In this document: positions 8,017 to 17,092 of the stretch, one piece after another
Layout: every line of letters begins with the position of its first letter
Position numbering within the stretch: the stretch's first letter is position 1
Source of the DNA: Prevotella sp.
Lineage (GTDB): Bacteria; Bacteroidota; Bacteroidia; Bacteroidales; Bacteroidaceae
Direction: 5' to 3'
DNA length: 36,117 nucleotides
NCBI GenBank assembly: GCA_017474485.1
Contig: JAFVHO010000086.1
Coordinates: forward strand, 1-36,117
The notes under the pieces: generated by a model
The model's input: the letters and a program-made list of their open reading frames with translations, nothing else
Told to the model about the DNA's origin: nothing
Databases searched by the model: none
Position numbers and translations under genes: made by a program

Positions 8017-9009
8017 TTAGCCTTTATATTTGTAAATCAGTTTGTTGGCTCCGGAAGTTATCTCCAATTCATCGCGGTGTTCACGGATGAATGAATCGAT
8101 ATGGCGCTTACGTTTGTCCTCTAAAATCTCGTCAACAGCAATGAGGATTCCCGTCTCCTCTACATCCCCAAAACCATAGTTGATAGCTGTACCAAACAAT
8201 TTCATCGTAGGAGACAAGCCCATGTAGGCATTGACCAGTGGTGGGATATTGTAGCCCATATTACGGATTTCACGATTGAGAACCAGATAGTCTTCCTTGA
8301 AATCCTTACCACAGAACAGAGACGCCAACACCTTGACGTCTGTCTCCAATTCCAACGGTTTCATCGGAATAATAAGGTTCTCTTTGTCATCGAAATGTTT
8401 CTTAAGGAAATAGAGAATCATGTCGCGCCCCTTACGGATGTAAGAGGGATACATGGTCATCTTGCCAAAATAATACTTAATATTAGGACGAATCACCGTC
8501 AAGGCGCCCAGGCCGTCCCAGAGGTTATCAAGTGCAAACAGGCTTTTGGCGCCCATACGTGACGACTGATAAGGCAGACTGACGAAAGAACGGCCCAACT
8601 CTACCGTCCACGGGGCGTAATCTTTCAGGAACTTCTCAGAGAAATGGAACATGTGGCTGGTAGCCAGTATGGGTTGTCCTTTCTCGTCATATTGCCAATC
8701 CGTTCCCAACAGATAACGGTAACCGCCAATAATCTCTTCTTCCTCAGGATTCCATACTATCAGTTGTTTATAACAGTTATCACAGGTATCAAACTCGTCG
8801 ATATCCATTTCCTTACCTGTGCCACCACCAGCTTCGCGGAAGGCAATCTCACGCAATCGTCCGATCTCCCTCATCACGTTAGGCGCATTATGCGCTGTGA
8901 CAACGTAGATTTCGTTGTTGCTCTTGTTGGTCATACGAAGCTGCTTGTCAGATGTCAGCTCGCTTTTAAGCAGTTCTTTACTGATTGGCTGGATGATGGG
9001 TTGTTCCAT
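8017..9009 (-). CDS. glsB: GNAT-like N-acyltransferase, probable glycine N-acyltransferase of glycine-lipid synthesis
   Basis: 330 residues, cytoplasmic, no signal peptide. It matches the hemolysin/OlsB-like acyltransferase group: the core EIGRLREIAFREAGGGTGKE with DIDEFDTCDNCYKQLIVW and EIIGGYRYLLG, then TVELGRSFVSLPYQ and LFALDNLWDGLGA. In Bacteroides thetaiotaomicron a protein of this type, GlsB, transfers a fatty acyl group to the amino group of glycine; GlsA then adds the second acyl chain by O-acylation. The adjacent PlsC-type gene is the expected partner (42-base gap), which supports this reading over an ornithine-lipid role. Amino-acid specificity cannot be read from the sequence. The ATG at 9009 gives the expected family N-terminus. 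Confidence 0.75.
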   Translation of the reverse strand: MEQPIIQPISKELLKSELTSDKQLRMTNKSNNEIYVVTAHNAPNVMREIGRLREIAFREAGGGTGKEMDIDEFDTCDNCYKQLIVWNPEEEEIIGGYRYLLGTDWQYDEKGQPILATSHMFHFSEKFLKDYAPWTVELGRSFVSLPYQSSRMGAKSLFALDNLWDGLGALTVIRPNIKYYFGKMTMYPSYIRKGRDMILYFLKKHFDDKENLIIPMKPLELETDVKVLASLFCGKDFKEDYLVLNREIRNMGYNIPPLVNAYMGLSPTMKLFGTAINYGFGDVEETGILIAVDEILEDKRKRHIDSFIREHRDELEITSGANKLIYKYKG

Positions 9010-9051
9010 GTTGAATTGAGAGTTGAGAGATTAGATTTGAAAGTTATAGAG

Positions 9052-9876
9052 TTATAGGGAGTAGACTTGATCTTGAACAAATTGCGCCCATTCCAACGGA
9101 GTTTTGCTCTTATCGAAGGTCTGCCAGGGAATGGGCTTTCCGATTTTCACTTCGAACGTCTTGCCTACATTCTTGTACATCTCGTCTACCAAGAAGAGCA
9201 TAGCCAGATTGAAAGGCAGGAAACGATCGCTGAAGTTTGCCAGACGATAGAAGAATTTCGAATTCTGTCCACTGAAGTGGATGGGAACAATATCACGCTG
9301 ACACTGGACACTCTTCACGACAAACGTCTTCGACCAGGGAACATCACGTATCACACCATTCTTCTTGCGCGAACAAATGCCAGCAGGATACATCAGCATG
9401 TGGTTGTCGCTTTCGAAGCCAGCCTTTACCATAGCCGGGAAATTACGGCTCTGATGACCCGTTTTGTTGATAGGGATGCAAAGTGGTGCCAAGCCTGGCA
9501 GGTTCATCAGCAGGTCATTCACCAGATAACGAAACCTTGAATTGTAGTGGCGTCCGATAATGGCACCAAGTGCTACACCATCTTCACCACCCAACGGATG
9601 GTTCGACACAAAGGTATAGAGTCTGCCGTCATTAGGATCAGGCAGATTCTCCTTTCCTTTTATCACAAGCGTCATTTGCAAGTAGCGAACACATTCTTCA
9701 AGCCATTCCGTACCTACTTTATCGCGTGACTCCCATAAGAACTTGTTCACCTCATCCTGATGGGCTATACGTTTGAGCCATGAAATAAGGAAGCTTGGAA
9801 CCCACTTAACCTTGGTTCCCATCTTACTCTTCAAGATATTGTCAATATCTATCGTTTTCTCAGTAATTTGCCCCAT
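9052..9876 (-). CDS. glsA: PlsC-family O-acyltransferase, probable second enzyme of glycine-lipid synthesis
   Basis: 274 residues. The lysophospholipid acyltransferase signature is clear: block I is FVSNHPLGGEDG with H93 and D99 (NHx5D variant), then a substrate-binding region (VNDLLMNLPGLAPLCIPINK) and block III (MYPAGICSRKKNG). The family moves an acyl chain from acyl-ACP or acyl-CoA to a hydroxyl on a lipid at the inner membrane face. Next to a GlsB-like gene, the likely job is O-acylation of an N-acylated hydroxy-fatty-acyl glycine to form the di-acyl glycine lipid. A -7 box (9906-9913) 29 bases upstream makes it the first gene of the leftward unit. A phosphatidic-acid synthase (PlsC proper) is the alternative. 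Confidence 0.75.
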   Translation of the reverse strand: MGQITEKTIDIDNILKSKMGTKVKWVPSFLISWLKRIAHQDEVNKFLWESRDKVGTEWLEECVRYLQMTLVIKGKENLPDPNDGRLYTFVSNHPLGGEDGVALGAIIGRHYNSRFRYLVNDLLMNLPGLAPLCIPINKTGHQSRNFPAMVKAGFESDNHMLMYPAGICSRKKNGVIRDVPWSKTFVVKSVQCQRDIVPIHFSGQNSKFFYRLANFSDRFLPFNLAMLFLVDEMYKNVGKTFEVKIGKPIPWQTFDKSKTPLEWAQFVQDQVYSL

Positions 9877-9905
9877 GTTTCACTCAAATATTCCGTAACA
9901 ACGTG

Positions 9906-9913
9906 CAAAGGTA
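9906..9913 (-). promoter_or_regulatory. -7 box of the leftward acyltransferase operon
   Basis: The complement reads TACCTTTG, matching TAnnTTTG, 29 bases before the glsA-like ATG. No clear TTTG is found 19-21 bases further upstream. It diverges from the mraZ promoter in the same 349-base gap (9877-10225). The middle of that gap (about 9960-10145) is AT-rich with nothing else recognisable. Confidence 0.55.
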
Positions 9914-10150
9914 AGCATTTTATTTTGTAATTCTTGCACTTTTTATCATAAAATGTGCAAAAAAAGTAAAACCACCTTTGAAACTGCCTCTAGACGTTGA
10001 AACATCATCAATGAACAATGAATATTCTGAGAGCAAGCAACGCCATTCGGCTGTTATTTTGCCCCACCAATGTAGTAAAAACACAAATAGCTAATTATCA
10101 GATGTTTAACTATTATTTCACAAAATTTAAAGTTTAAGGTATAAAAAAAA

Positions 10151-10180
10151 GTGGAGAAATGTGGGGAATTGTGGGGGAAA
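10151..10180 (+). promoter_or_regulatory. MraZ operator: three 10-bp direct repeats
   Basis: GTGGAGAAAT (10151), GTGGGGAATT (10161) and GTGGGGGAAA (10171) stand head to tail with an exact 10-base period, directly before the -7 box at 10186. MraZ proteins of other bacteria bind tandem TGGG/GTGG repeats of this spacing upstream of their own gene, so this is the expected autoregulatory site. Its overlap with the -33 region implies repression by occlusion of RNA polymerase (inference). Confidence 0.8.
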
Positions 10181-10185
10181 TTGAT

Positions 10186-10193
10186 TACCTTTG
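10186..10193 (+). promoter_or_regulatory. -7 box of the dcw operon
   Basis: TACCTTTG matches TAnnTTTG, followed by CACCC. The -33 position falls inside the GTGG repeats and has no good TTTG. The predicted start near 10200 gives a leader of about 25 bases to the mraZ ATG at 10226. Confidence 0.65.
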
Positions 10194-10225
10194 CACCCAA
10201 AGTTATACTTAATACATAAGTACAC

Positions 10226-10690
10226 ATGCGATTTTTAGGTAATATAGAGGCAAAAACCGACGCAAAAGGGCGCGCTTTTCTTCCTGCTGCTTTTCGAAAA
10301 GTACTGCAGTTGAATAGCGAGGAGCGTCTGGTCATGCGCAAGGATGTTTTCCAGCCTTGCCTAGTACTCTATCCTGAAAGTGTATGGAACGAGCAGATGG
10401 ATCAGATGCGTGCACGACTGAACCGCTGGAACCGTCAGCATCAACAAGTATTCCGTCAGTTTGTGAGCGAGGTTGAACTGCTGACACTTGACGGCAACGG
10501 TCGTTTTCTGATCCCAAAGCGCTACCAACGGATGGCAGATATAGAGCAAGACATCAAATTCGTTGGCTTGGGCGACACCATCGAAATATGGAGCAATAAG
10601 AAAGCCGAGGAGCAACGGATGAAACCCGAAGACTTTGAGGCAGCCCTGGAAGAGCTGATGGGAAGCGAAGAAGCTAAAAGCGAAGAGTGA
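10226..10690 (+). CDS. mraZ: Transcriptional regulator MraZ
   Basis: 154 residues, close to the family's usual length. It contains two SpoVT/AbrB-like half domains, each with the diagnostic motif: D12-A-K-G-R16 (TDAKGRAFLP) and D89-G-N-G-R93 (LDGNGRFLIPKRY). The family forms ring-shaped oligomers that bind tandem GTGG/TGGG repeats upstream of the cluster and control it. Such repeats lie at 10151-10180. It is the first gene of the cluster and is followed by rsmH after 16 bases. The C-terminal 20 residues are Glu/Lys-rich and probably disordered. Confidence 0.95.
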   Translation: MRFLGNIEAKTDAKGRAFLPAAFRKVLQLNSEERLVMRKDVFQPCLVLYPESVWNEQMDQMRARLNRWNRQHQQVFRQFVSEVELLTLDGNGRFLIPKRYQRMADIEQDIKFVGLGDTIEIWSNKKAEEQRMKPEDFEAALEELMGSEEAKSEE

Positions 10691-10706
10691 AAAGTGAGAA
10701 TATAAA

Positions 10707-11618
10707 ATGATCGTCACGGCGGAAACATATCACGTTCCTGTACTCCTGAAGGAGAGTGTCGACGGGCTGGATATCCAGCCCGATGGCATTTACGTTGACG
10801 TTACTTTTGGTGGCGGCGGCCACTCCAGGGAGATCCTGTCTCGCTTGGGAAAGAAAGGCCATCTTTTCAGTTTCGACCAAGATGCTGATGCGGAAAAAAA
10901 TATCGTGGCCGATGATAGATTTACCTTTGTTCGCAGCAACTTTAGGTATATCAGCCAGTGGATGCGTTATTATCAGGTTGAGAAAATCGACGGGCTTCTG
11001 GCCGACTTAGGTGTTTCGAGCCACCACTTCGATGATGAGACACGCGGATTCTCGTTCCGCTTCGACGCGCCACTCGACATGCGTATGAACAAACGTGCTG
11101 GACAGACAGCCGCTGACATATTGAACAACTACAATGAAGAGCAACTGGCTGATGTATTATATCTCTACGGAGAGCTGAAGAATGCACGGCGACTGGCAAA
11201 GGCCATCGTGACATACAGAAGCCAACGTCACATAGAAACAACGGCCCACCTGGCAGAAGCCACCGAACAGTTGATGCGAAACGAACGCGAGAAGAAGGAT
11301 ATGGCCAAGCTGTACCAAGCGCTGCGTATAGAGGTGAATCACGAAATGGACGCCTTACGCGACATGTTAAAAGGTACTACGGAGTTATTGCATGAAGGCG
11401 GTCGGCTGAGTGTCATCACTTATCACTCACTGGAAGACCGTATCGTAAAGAACGTCATGAAGGCAGGCAATGCCGAGGGGAAAATTGAACAAGACTTTTA
11501 CGGTCGCATTTCATCCCCCTACCGAGTGGTTGGCAAAATGACAATGCCCAGTCAAGAGGAACAAGAACGTAACCCACGTAGCCGTAGTGCCAAATTGAGA
11601 ATAGCAGAAAAGATATAA
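10707..11618 (+). CDS. rsmH: 16S rRNA (cytosine-1402 N4) methyltransferase RsmH
   Basis: 303 residues, usual length. It shows the SAM-binding loop VTFGGGGHS (about 32-40), the acidic FSFDQDADA (about 55-63) that contacts SAM, and LADLGVSSHHFDD (98-110). The helical insertion that follows and the closing SRSAKLRIAEKI are also typical. The enzyme methylates N4 of C1402 in 16S rRNA and is cytoplasmic. The old name mraW reflects its constant place after mraZ. The ATG at 10707 gives MIVTAETYHVPVLLKE, the conserved start region. Confidence 0.95.
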   Translation: MIVTAETYHVPVLLKESVDGLDIQPDGIYVDVTFGGGGHSREILSRLGKKGHLFSFDQDADAEKNIVADDRFTFVRSNFRYISQWMRYYQVEKIDGLLADLGVSSHHFDDETRGFSFRFDAPLDMRMNKRAGQTAADILNNYNEEQLADVLYLYGELKNARRLAKAIVTYRSQRHIETTAHLAEATEQLMRNEREKKDMAKLYQALRIEVNHEMDALRDMLKGTTELLHEGGRLSVITYHSLEDRIVKNVMKAGNAEGKIEQDFYGRISSPYRVVGKMTMPSQEEQERNPRSRSAKLRIAEKI

Positions 11619-11625
11619 ATTTAGA

Positions 11626-12144
11626 ATGGATATAAACGACAAGAAAACACCTGCTGACAACGATCAGATTGAGCTGACTATCATCCCAACGGATGAAGAA
11701 GCTGACACTGCTGCAGAACAAGCGACAAAAAGCGAACAAGAAGCAGAGAAAGCAGAAGAGGTCATCAAGGAAACGATCGAGAAAATCAAGCAGACAGCCA
11801 GTGAGGAAGACCCACGTCCGTCGGGTCAACTGAATCTGCGTACTATTCTGGGTGGTGACCTGCTGACCACACAGATGGTACGATCGCAGATTTGGCTGTT
11901 CATCATGATTGTGGCGTTTAGTCTTGTCTACGTGGCCTTCCGCTATCAGTGTCAGCAAGACATGATCAAGATTGACAAGCTGGAAGAGAGATTGCGCGAT
12001 GCCAAGTTCAAGGCTCTCTCTGCAAGCAGCACACTGACCGCCAAGAGTCGTGAGAGTCACGTTCTTGAAATATTGAAACAAAATAAGGACTCTCTGCTTC
12101 ATCAGGCAGACCAGCCCCCATATATTATAGAAGTACCAGAATGA
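11626..12144 (+). CDS. ftsL: FtsL-like divisome membrane protein
   Basis: 172 residues, bitopic. An acidic, Glu/Ala-rich cytoplasmic segment (1-65, coiled-coil prone) is followed by SGQLNLRTILGGDLLTTQMV, one transmembrane helix (about 89-105, IWLFIMIVAFSLVYVAF) and a periplasmic coiled coil (about 112-150, KIDKLEERLRDAKFKALSAS). This topology and the place between rsmH and the PBP2-type gene fit FtsL, which joins FtsQ and FtsB to activate FtsW/FtsI. Sequence similarity to proteobacterial FtsL is low, so the name rests on topology and synteny. The long N-terminal tail is characteristic of Bacteroidota versions. It overlaps ftsI by four bases (ATGA). Confidence 0.8.
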   Translation: MDINDKKTPADNDQIELTIIPTDEEADTAAEQATKSEQEAEKAEEVIKETIEKIKQTASEEDPRPSGQLNLRTILGGDLLTTQMVRSQIWLFIMIVAFSLVYVAFRYQCQQDMIKIDKLEERLRDAKFKALSASSTLTAKSRESHVLEILKQNKDSLLHQADQPPYIIEVPE

Positions 12145-14264
12145 GCAAGTTCAGTAATGACCAGGTAATGCCGCGCTACATGATAATCGCTGTAGTGCTG
12201 ACGCTCATTGGAATTGCCATTATCGGCAAGGCCTTCTATATCATGACTGCCAAGAAGCAGTATTGGACGGAGGTAGCAGACCGCTTGAAGCGCGACTCAG
12301 TAAGCGTGAAACCTACACGAGGCAATATCCTGAGTTGCGATGGACAGTTGATGGCGACCTCCATACCGGAATATAAAATCTTTATGGACTTCCAGGCCGC
12401 TGCTTTTGTTGACGGTGACTCGCTATGGCTCGACAAAGTTGACAGCGTCTGCGACGGATTGAGTAAGATATTCCCCAGCATCACGCCTCATGAGTTTAGA
12501 GTATGGCTGGAAACAGGTAAACGCAAAGTCAACAAAAACGGCTCCATCGGTGCCCGCCACTGGCCCATCTGGACCAAGCGTATCGACTACAACACATATA
12601 CAGAAGTCAGCCAGTTGCCATTCTTCAACATGCCGAAATACAAGAGCGGCTTCCACACAGAGGAATTCAATGCCCGTCGTCGTCCGTTTGGTTCACTGGC
12701 ATTACGTACGGTTGGCGGTATGTTTGGTGCCAAAGATTCGGCCTATTACGGAATCGAACTTTCATACGACAGTCTACTGCGTGGTACACCAGGTATCACA
12801 GGACGTCGCAAAATCCTGAACAAATATATGAACATTCCCGTCACACTTCCTGTTGACGGATGTGATATCGTCACTACGATAGATGTCAATATGCAAGACT
12901 TGGCTGAGCGTTCTCTGCTCGATATGTTGAAGAGTCCGCAGGTCAATGGCGAGATGGGTGTTGCCATTTTGATGGAGGTAGCTACTGGTGACGTAAAAGC
13001 CATTGTCAACATGATACGCACCCAAGACGAACAAGGCAATACACGCTATGTAGAGGCTGTCAACTCTGCCATCAGTTACCGCTGTGAGCCTGGTTCTGTA
13101 TTCAAGGTAGCCTCATTCTTGGTAGCTCTTGATGACGAGGTCGTTGACACTAGCTATGTCATCCATACTGGTTGTGGTATTGAAATGATGCACGGTCGTC
13201 CGATGAAAGACCACAACTGGCGTCGTGGCGGTTATGGCGATATTAATATGGCACGCGCGTTGGAGGTCAGTTCCAACATTGGCGTAAGTCACATTATCGA
13301 CAAATACTATGGCAAAGAGCCTGAGCGCTACGTCAAAGGCCTATATCGAATAGGCATTCACGAGGATTTGAAATTACCATTGGTAGGATATCTGCCACCA
13401 AGTATCCGTATGCCAGAGAGAAACAAGCGCGGACAGTATCTTAACTGGAGCAAGACAGCTCTGCCTTGGATGTCGATAGGCTATGAGACGCAGATTGCGC
13501 CAATCAATACTGTAACATTCTATAATGCCATTGCCAACAACGGTAAGATGATGCGTCCGCGTTTTGTCAAGAAAGTAATGAAAAACGGCGAGACTCTTGC
13601 AGAATATCCGCCACAGGTCATCAAGGAACGTATTGCCAAACCAAAGGCTATCAAAACCATGCAAACGATATTGGAGCATGTTGTTAGTCAGGGCCTCGGC
13701 CGTAAAGCTGGTTCGCCGTTGTTCAAAGTGGCAGGTAAAACTGGTACGGCACAGGTGGCCGACCAATATGGCGGTTACCATTCAGGCACTACCCGCTACT
13801 GGTTGTCGTTTGCGGGCTACTTCCCTGCCGACAATCCTCGCTACACGTGTATCGTATGTATTAAAAAGTCGGGACTGCCCGCTTCCGGTGGTGGTATGAG
13901 TGGTGTCGTATTTCATCATATAGCTGAAGGTGTTATGGCACGTTACCTAAAGTTGAGTGTCGATGATGCTCACGACGAGCACTCTGTCGCCATCCCCGAC
14001 GTCAAAGGCGGCAACGCAGGAGCAGCCAATACGGTGCTTAACAAATTGGGGATCAATAAACGTGAACCACAGACAAAGGATAATTACAATCTGACGGTCG
14101 CTCCCGACGTGACTGGTATGGGTGCCCGTGACGCCGTTTATCAGATGGAAAGACGAGGTCTGAAAGTCAAGGTCCAAGGTCGTGGTAAGGTAAAGCATCA
14201 GAGTTTCCCCGCAGGTAAGACTATTACCGATGGTGCAGAATGCATCCTGACATTGGAGAATTGA
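12141..14264 (+). CDS. ftsI: Septal peptidoglycan transpeptidase FtsI (PBP3/PBP2-type) with PASTA domain
   Basis: 707 residues. Short cytoplasmic N-terminus, one transmembrane helix (about 13-35), a pedestal/dimerisation region (about 50-230, containing KPTRGNIL and YYGIELSYDSLLRG), then the transpeptidase domain with all three penicillin-binding motifs: SVFK (S319, K322), SSN (377-379) and KTG (533-535). A PASTA-type domain follows at the C-terminus (about 625-707, IPDVKGG... and APDVTGMGARDAVYQMERRG). The enzyme cross-links septal peptidoglycan in the periplasm and is the beta-lactam target. A PASTA extension is usual for Bacteroidota FtsI. It is translationally coupled to the preceding ftsL-like gene. 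Confidence 0.95.
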   Translation: MSKFSNDQVMPRYMIIAVVLTLIGIAIIGKAFYIMTAKKQYWTEVADRLKRDSVSVKPTRGNILSCDGQLMATSIPEYKIFMDFQAAAFVDGDSLWLDKVDSVCDGLSKIFPSITPHEFRVWLETGKRKVNKNGSIGARHWPIWTKRIDYNTYTEVSQLPFFNMPKYKSGFHTEEFNARRRPFGSLALRTVGGMFGAKDSAYYGIELSYDSLLRGTPGITGRRKILNKYMNIPVTLPVDGCDIVTTIDVNMQDLAERSLLDMLKSPQVNGEMGVAILMEVATGDVKAIVNMIRTQDEQGNTRYVEAVNSAISYRCEPGSVFKVASFLVALDDEVVDTSYVIHTGCGIEMMHGRPMKDHNWRRGGYGDINMARALEVSSNIGVSHIIDKYYGKEPERYVKGLYRIGIHEDLKLPLVGYLPPSIRMPERNKRGQYLNWSKTALPWMSIGYETQIAPINTVTFYNAIANNGKMMRPRFVKKVMKNGETLAEYPPQVIKERIAKPKAIKTMQTILEHVVSQGLGRKAGSPLFKVAGKTGTAQVADQYGGYHSGTTRYWLSFAGYFPADNPRYTCIVCIKKSGLPASGGGMSGVVFHHIAEGVMARYLKLSVDDAHDEHSVAIPDVKGGNAGAANTVLNKLGINKREPQTKDNYNLTVAPDVTGMGARDAVYQMERRGLKVKVQGRGKVKHQSFPAGKTITDGAECILTLEN

Positions 14265-14295
14265 GAATTGAATATTAATATAAACAATAAGGTAT

Positions 14296-15753
14296 ATGAA
14301 ACTAAGTGAATTGCTCAAGAATGTAGAAGTCCTTAACAGCCTTGGAGATGCTGATGTGGACATCACTGGCGTGAACATTGATTCACGACGCATAGAAAAG
14401 GGGCATCTCTTCGTTGCCATTCCTGGCACACAAACCGATGGTCACAACTTCATTCCCAAAGCCATTGAGCAAGGGGCAGCTGCTGTATTGTGTGAGAATC
14501 TTCCCAACACACGTGTGCCTGGCATTACCTATATTGTCGTAGAATCTACGGAAGATGCCGTGGGCAAGGTCGCCACCGTATTCTATGGCGAGCCTTCTCT
14601 GAAGTTGAAACTGGTTGGTGTCACGGGTACCAATGGCAAAACAACTATCGCTACCTTATTATATAATATGTTCCGCAAGTTCGGGCATAAGTGCGGACTG
14701 CTCTCCACCGTCTGCAACTATATTGAGGGAGAAGCTATCCCCGCTGACCATACCACACCAGACCCTATCGAACTCAATAAGTTATTGCATCAGATGGTAG
14801 AGGCCGGATGCGAATATGCCTTTATGGAATGCTCCAGTCATGCCATAGCTCAAAAGCGCATTGGTGGGCTGAAGTTTGCAGGCGGACTGTTTACAAATCT
14901 GACGCGCGACCATTTGGACTATCATAAAACCTTCGAGAACTATCGCGACGCCAAAAAAGCTTTCTTTGACGGGCTGCCAAAGGATGCATTCGCCATTACC
15001 AATGCCGACGACAAGAACGGTGCTGTCATGGTGCAAAACTGCAAGGCGAAGGTAAAGACGTACTCTACTCGTTCAATGGCCGATTTCCGTGCACGCATTA
15101 TAGAATGTCATTTCGAAGGTATGTACTTGGAGATTGACGGTCGCGAGGTTGGCGTACAATTCATTGGCAAGTTCAATGTCAGCAACCTGCTGGCAGTCTA
15201 TGGCGCTGCTGTCATGTTGGGCAAGAAACCCGAAGACATTCTCTTGGTGCTGAGCACTTTGAAAAGCGTGGCTGGACGTCTGGAGCCTATCCGTTCGGAA
15301 GAGGGCGTTACCGCTATTGTTGACTATGCCCATACTCCCGATGCCTTAGAAAATGTGCTCAATGCCATCCACGAAGTGCTGGACGGCAAGGGCGGACAGG
15401 TCATCACAGTATGTGGTGCCGGCGGCAACCGTGACAAGGGTAAGCGTCCGCTAATGGCTCAAGAGGCTGTCAAGCAGAGCGACCGCGTCATCATTACCTC
15501 CGATAATCCCCGTTTCGAGGAACCTCAGGATATCATCAACGACATGCTGGCTGGTCTCGACCAAAAACAGATGAAGAAGGTGGTGAGCATCGTCGACCGC
15601 AAGGAAGCCATTAAGACGGCTTGCATGTTAGCTCAAAAAGGTGACGTTATCCTTATAGCCGGCAAAGGCCATGAGGACTATCAAGAAATCAAAGGCGTCA
15701 AGCATCATTTTGACGACCGCGAGGTGGTTCGCGAGATTTTTGGTCTCTCGTAA
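14296..15753 (+). CDS. murE: UDP-MurNAc-L-Ala-D-Glu:meso-diaminopimelate ligase MurE
   Basis: 485 residues. Three Mur-ligase domains: the N-terminal UDP-binding part ([19 protein letters not shown]), the ATPase core with the P-loop TGTNGKTT (110-117) and LTRDHLDYH (202-210), and the C-terminal domain with [20 protein letters not shown] and [10 protein letters not shown]. The DNPR motif (403-406) marks meso-diaminopimelate rather than lysine specificity. The enzyme adds the third residue of the stem peptide in the cytoplasm. No murF follows, unlike in E. coli; that gene must be elsewhere. Confidence 0.96.
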   Translation: MKLSELLKNVEVLNSLGDADVDITGVNIDSRRIEKGHLFVAIPGTQTDGHNFIPKAIEQGAAAVLCENLPNTRVPGITYIVVESTEDAVGKVATVFYGEPSLKLKLVGVTGTNGKTTIATLLYNMFRKFGHKCGLLSTVCNYIEGEAIPADHTTPDPIELNKLLHQMVEAGCEYAFMECSSHAIAQKRIGGLKFAGGLFTNLTRDHLDYHKTFENYRDAKKAFFDGLPKDAFAITNADDKNGAVMVQNCKAKVKTYSTRSMADFRARIIECHFEGMYLEIDGREVGVQFIGKFNVSNLLAVYGAAVMLGKKPEDILLVLSTLKSVAGRLEPIRSEEGVTAIVDYAHTPDALENVLNAIHEVLDGKGGQVITVCGAGGNRDKGKRPLMAQEAVKQSDRVIITSDNPRFEEPQDIINDMLAGLDQKQMKKVVSIVDRKEAIKTACMLAQKGDVILIAGKGHEDYQEIKGVKHHFDDREVVREIFGLS

Positions 15754-15797
15754 TAACGACATAACGTTATACCGTAATAACGAAAAAAGAAAAAGAT

Positions 15798-17069
15798 ATG
15801 CTATACTACATCTTCAGATTCTTAGAACAATTTGGTATCCCCGGTGCACATGTCTGGTCGTATATCTCATTCCGTTCACTGTTGGCACTCATCATGTCAC
15901 TGCTCATTTCTGCATGGTTTGGTGAGTATTTCATCAAGTGGATGAAACGTCGCAACATTTCTGAGACTGCTCGTGACGCCAGCATTGATCCCTTTGGTGT
16001 CGAGAAGAAGGGCGTTCCCACCATGGGTGGTATTATCATTATTGTCTCGATACTCGTACCTGTTCTACTGTTAGGTCGTATGCGAAATATCTACCTGTTG
16101 CTGATGATTGGCACAACCGTATGGTTAGGCTTCCTCGGCTTCATGGACGATTATATCAAAATATTCCGCAAGAACAAAGAGGGTCTGAAGGGTCTCTACA
16201 AGATTATTGGTCAAGTGTCAATTGGTTTTATTGTGGGTCTGACGTTGTGGTTAAGCCCAGATGCCGTGGTTCGTGAGAACGTCTCTGAGTCTCATCAGAA
16301 TCAAGAGATTGTTATCAAGCACAAACCAGAGGCTGTCAAGTCGTTACAAACCACCATCCCGTTCATCAAGAACCACAACCTCAATTACTCTAACGTGCTC
16401 TCCTTCCTCGGAAAGTATAAAGTTGCCGCTGGCTGGGCATTGTTCATTATTATGACGATAATCGTTGTAACAGCAGTATCGAATGGAGCCAACTTAAATG
16501 ACGGCATGGACGGTATGTGTGCAGGCAACTCAGCCATCATTGGTATTGCTTTGCTACTATTTGCCTACGTATCGTCGCATATTGTCTATGCGGCCTACTT
16601 CGACATCATGTATATTCCCCACTCTGAGGAGTTGGTAGTATTCCTTTCAGCTTTCATCGGTGCTATGATTGGTTTCCTATGGTACAATGCCTATCCTGCA
16701 CAGGTGTTCATGGGCGATACGGGTTCGTTGGCCATTGGCGGCATCATCGGTGTCTGCGCTGTGATTATCCACAAGGAACTGATGCTGCCCATCCTCTGCG
16801 GCATCTTCTTCATCGAAAGTCTAAGCGTGATTATCCAGACACAGTGGTTTAAGATACAAAAGCGTAAGGGTAAGCGCGTCCGTGTGTTCCGCGCTACACC
16901 TATCCACGACAATTTCCGTCGTCTGGACTCTCAGCTCGATGCCACAAGCACCTATATTTTGAAAGGTTGGCCCAAGCGTCAGTTCCATGAGTCTAAAATT
17001 ACCTTCCGCTTTTGGATTGTGACCATTATATTAGCAGCATTAACAATTATAACCCTAAAGGTTAGATAA
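15798..17069 (+). CDS. mraY: Phospho-MurNAc-pentapeptide translocase MraY
   Basis: 423 residues with about ten transmembrane helices. Family motifs are present: KKGVPTMGG (about 70-78), the Mg-binding GFMDDYIK (D117, D118), NLNDGMDGMCAG, and MGDTGSLAIGG. It joins phospho-MurNAc-pentapeptide to undecaprenyl phosphate, forming lipid I at the inner membrane. A long segment between predicted helices (about 152-195, VRENVSESHQNQEIVIKH...) makes it larger than the roughly 360-residue E. coli protein, which is common in Bacteroidota. The 44-base spacer before it (15754-15797) has repeated TAACG words and an ATAACGTTAT palindrome. Confidence 0.95.
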   Translation: MLYYIFRFLEQFGIPGAHVWSYISFRSLLALIMSLLISAWFGEYFIKWMKRRNISETARDASIDPFGVEKKGVPTMGGIIIIVSILVPVLLLGRMRNIYLLLMIGTTVWLGFLGFMDDYIKIFRKNKEGLKGLYKIIGQVSIGFIVGLTLWLSPDAVVRENVSESHQNQEIVIKHKPEAVKSLQTTIPFIKNHNLNYSNVLSFLGKYKVAAGWALFIIMTIIVVTAVSNGANLNDGMDGMCAGNSAIIGIALLLFAYVSSHIVYAAYFDIMYIPHSEELVVFLSAFIGAMIGFLWYNAYPAQVFMGDTGSLAIGGIIGVCAVIIHKELMLPILCGIFFIESLSVIIQTQWFKIQKRKGKRVRVFRATPIHDNFRRLDSQLDATSTYILKGWPKRQFHESKITFRFWIVTIILAALTIITLKVR

Positions 17070-17092
17070 CTTAGATTTAAAGTTTAAAGAAT

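Noticed and set aside
10054-10341. 95-residue minus-strand frame over the mraZ promoter
   Set aside because: It overlaps the operator, promoter and mraZ start and shows no protein features.
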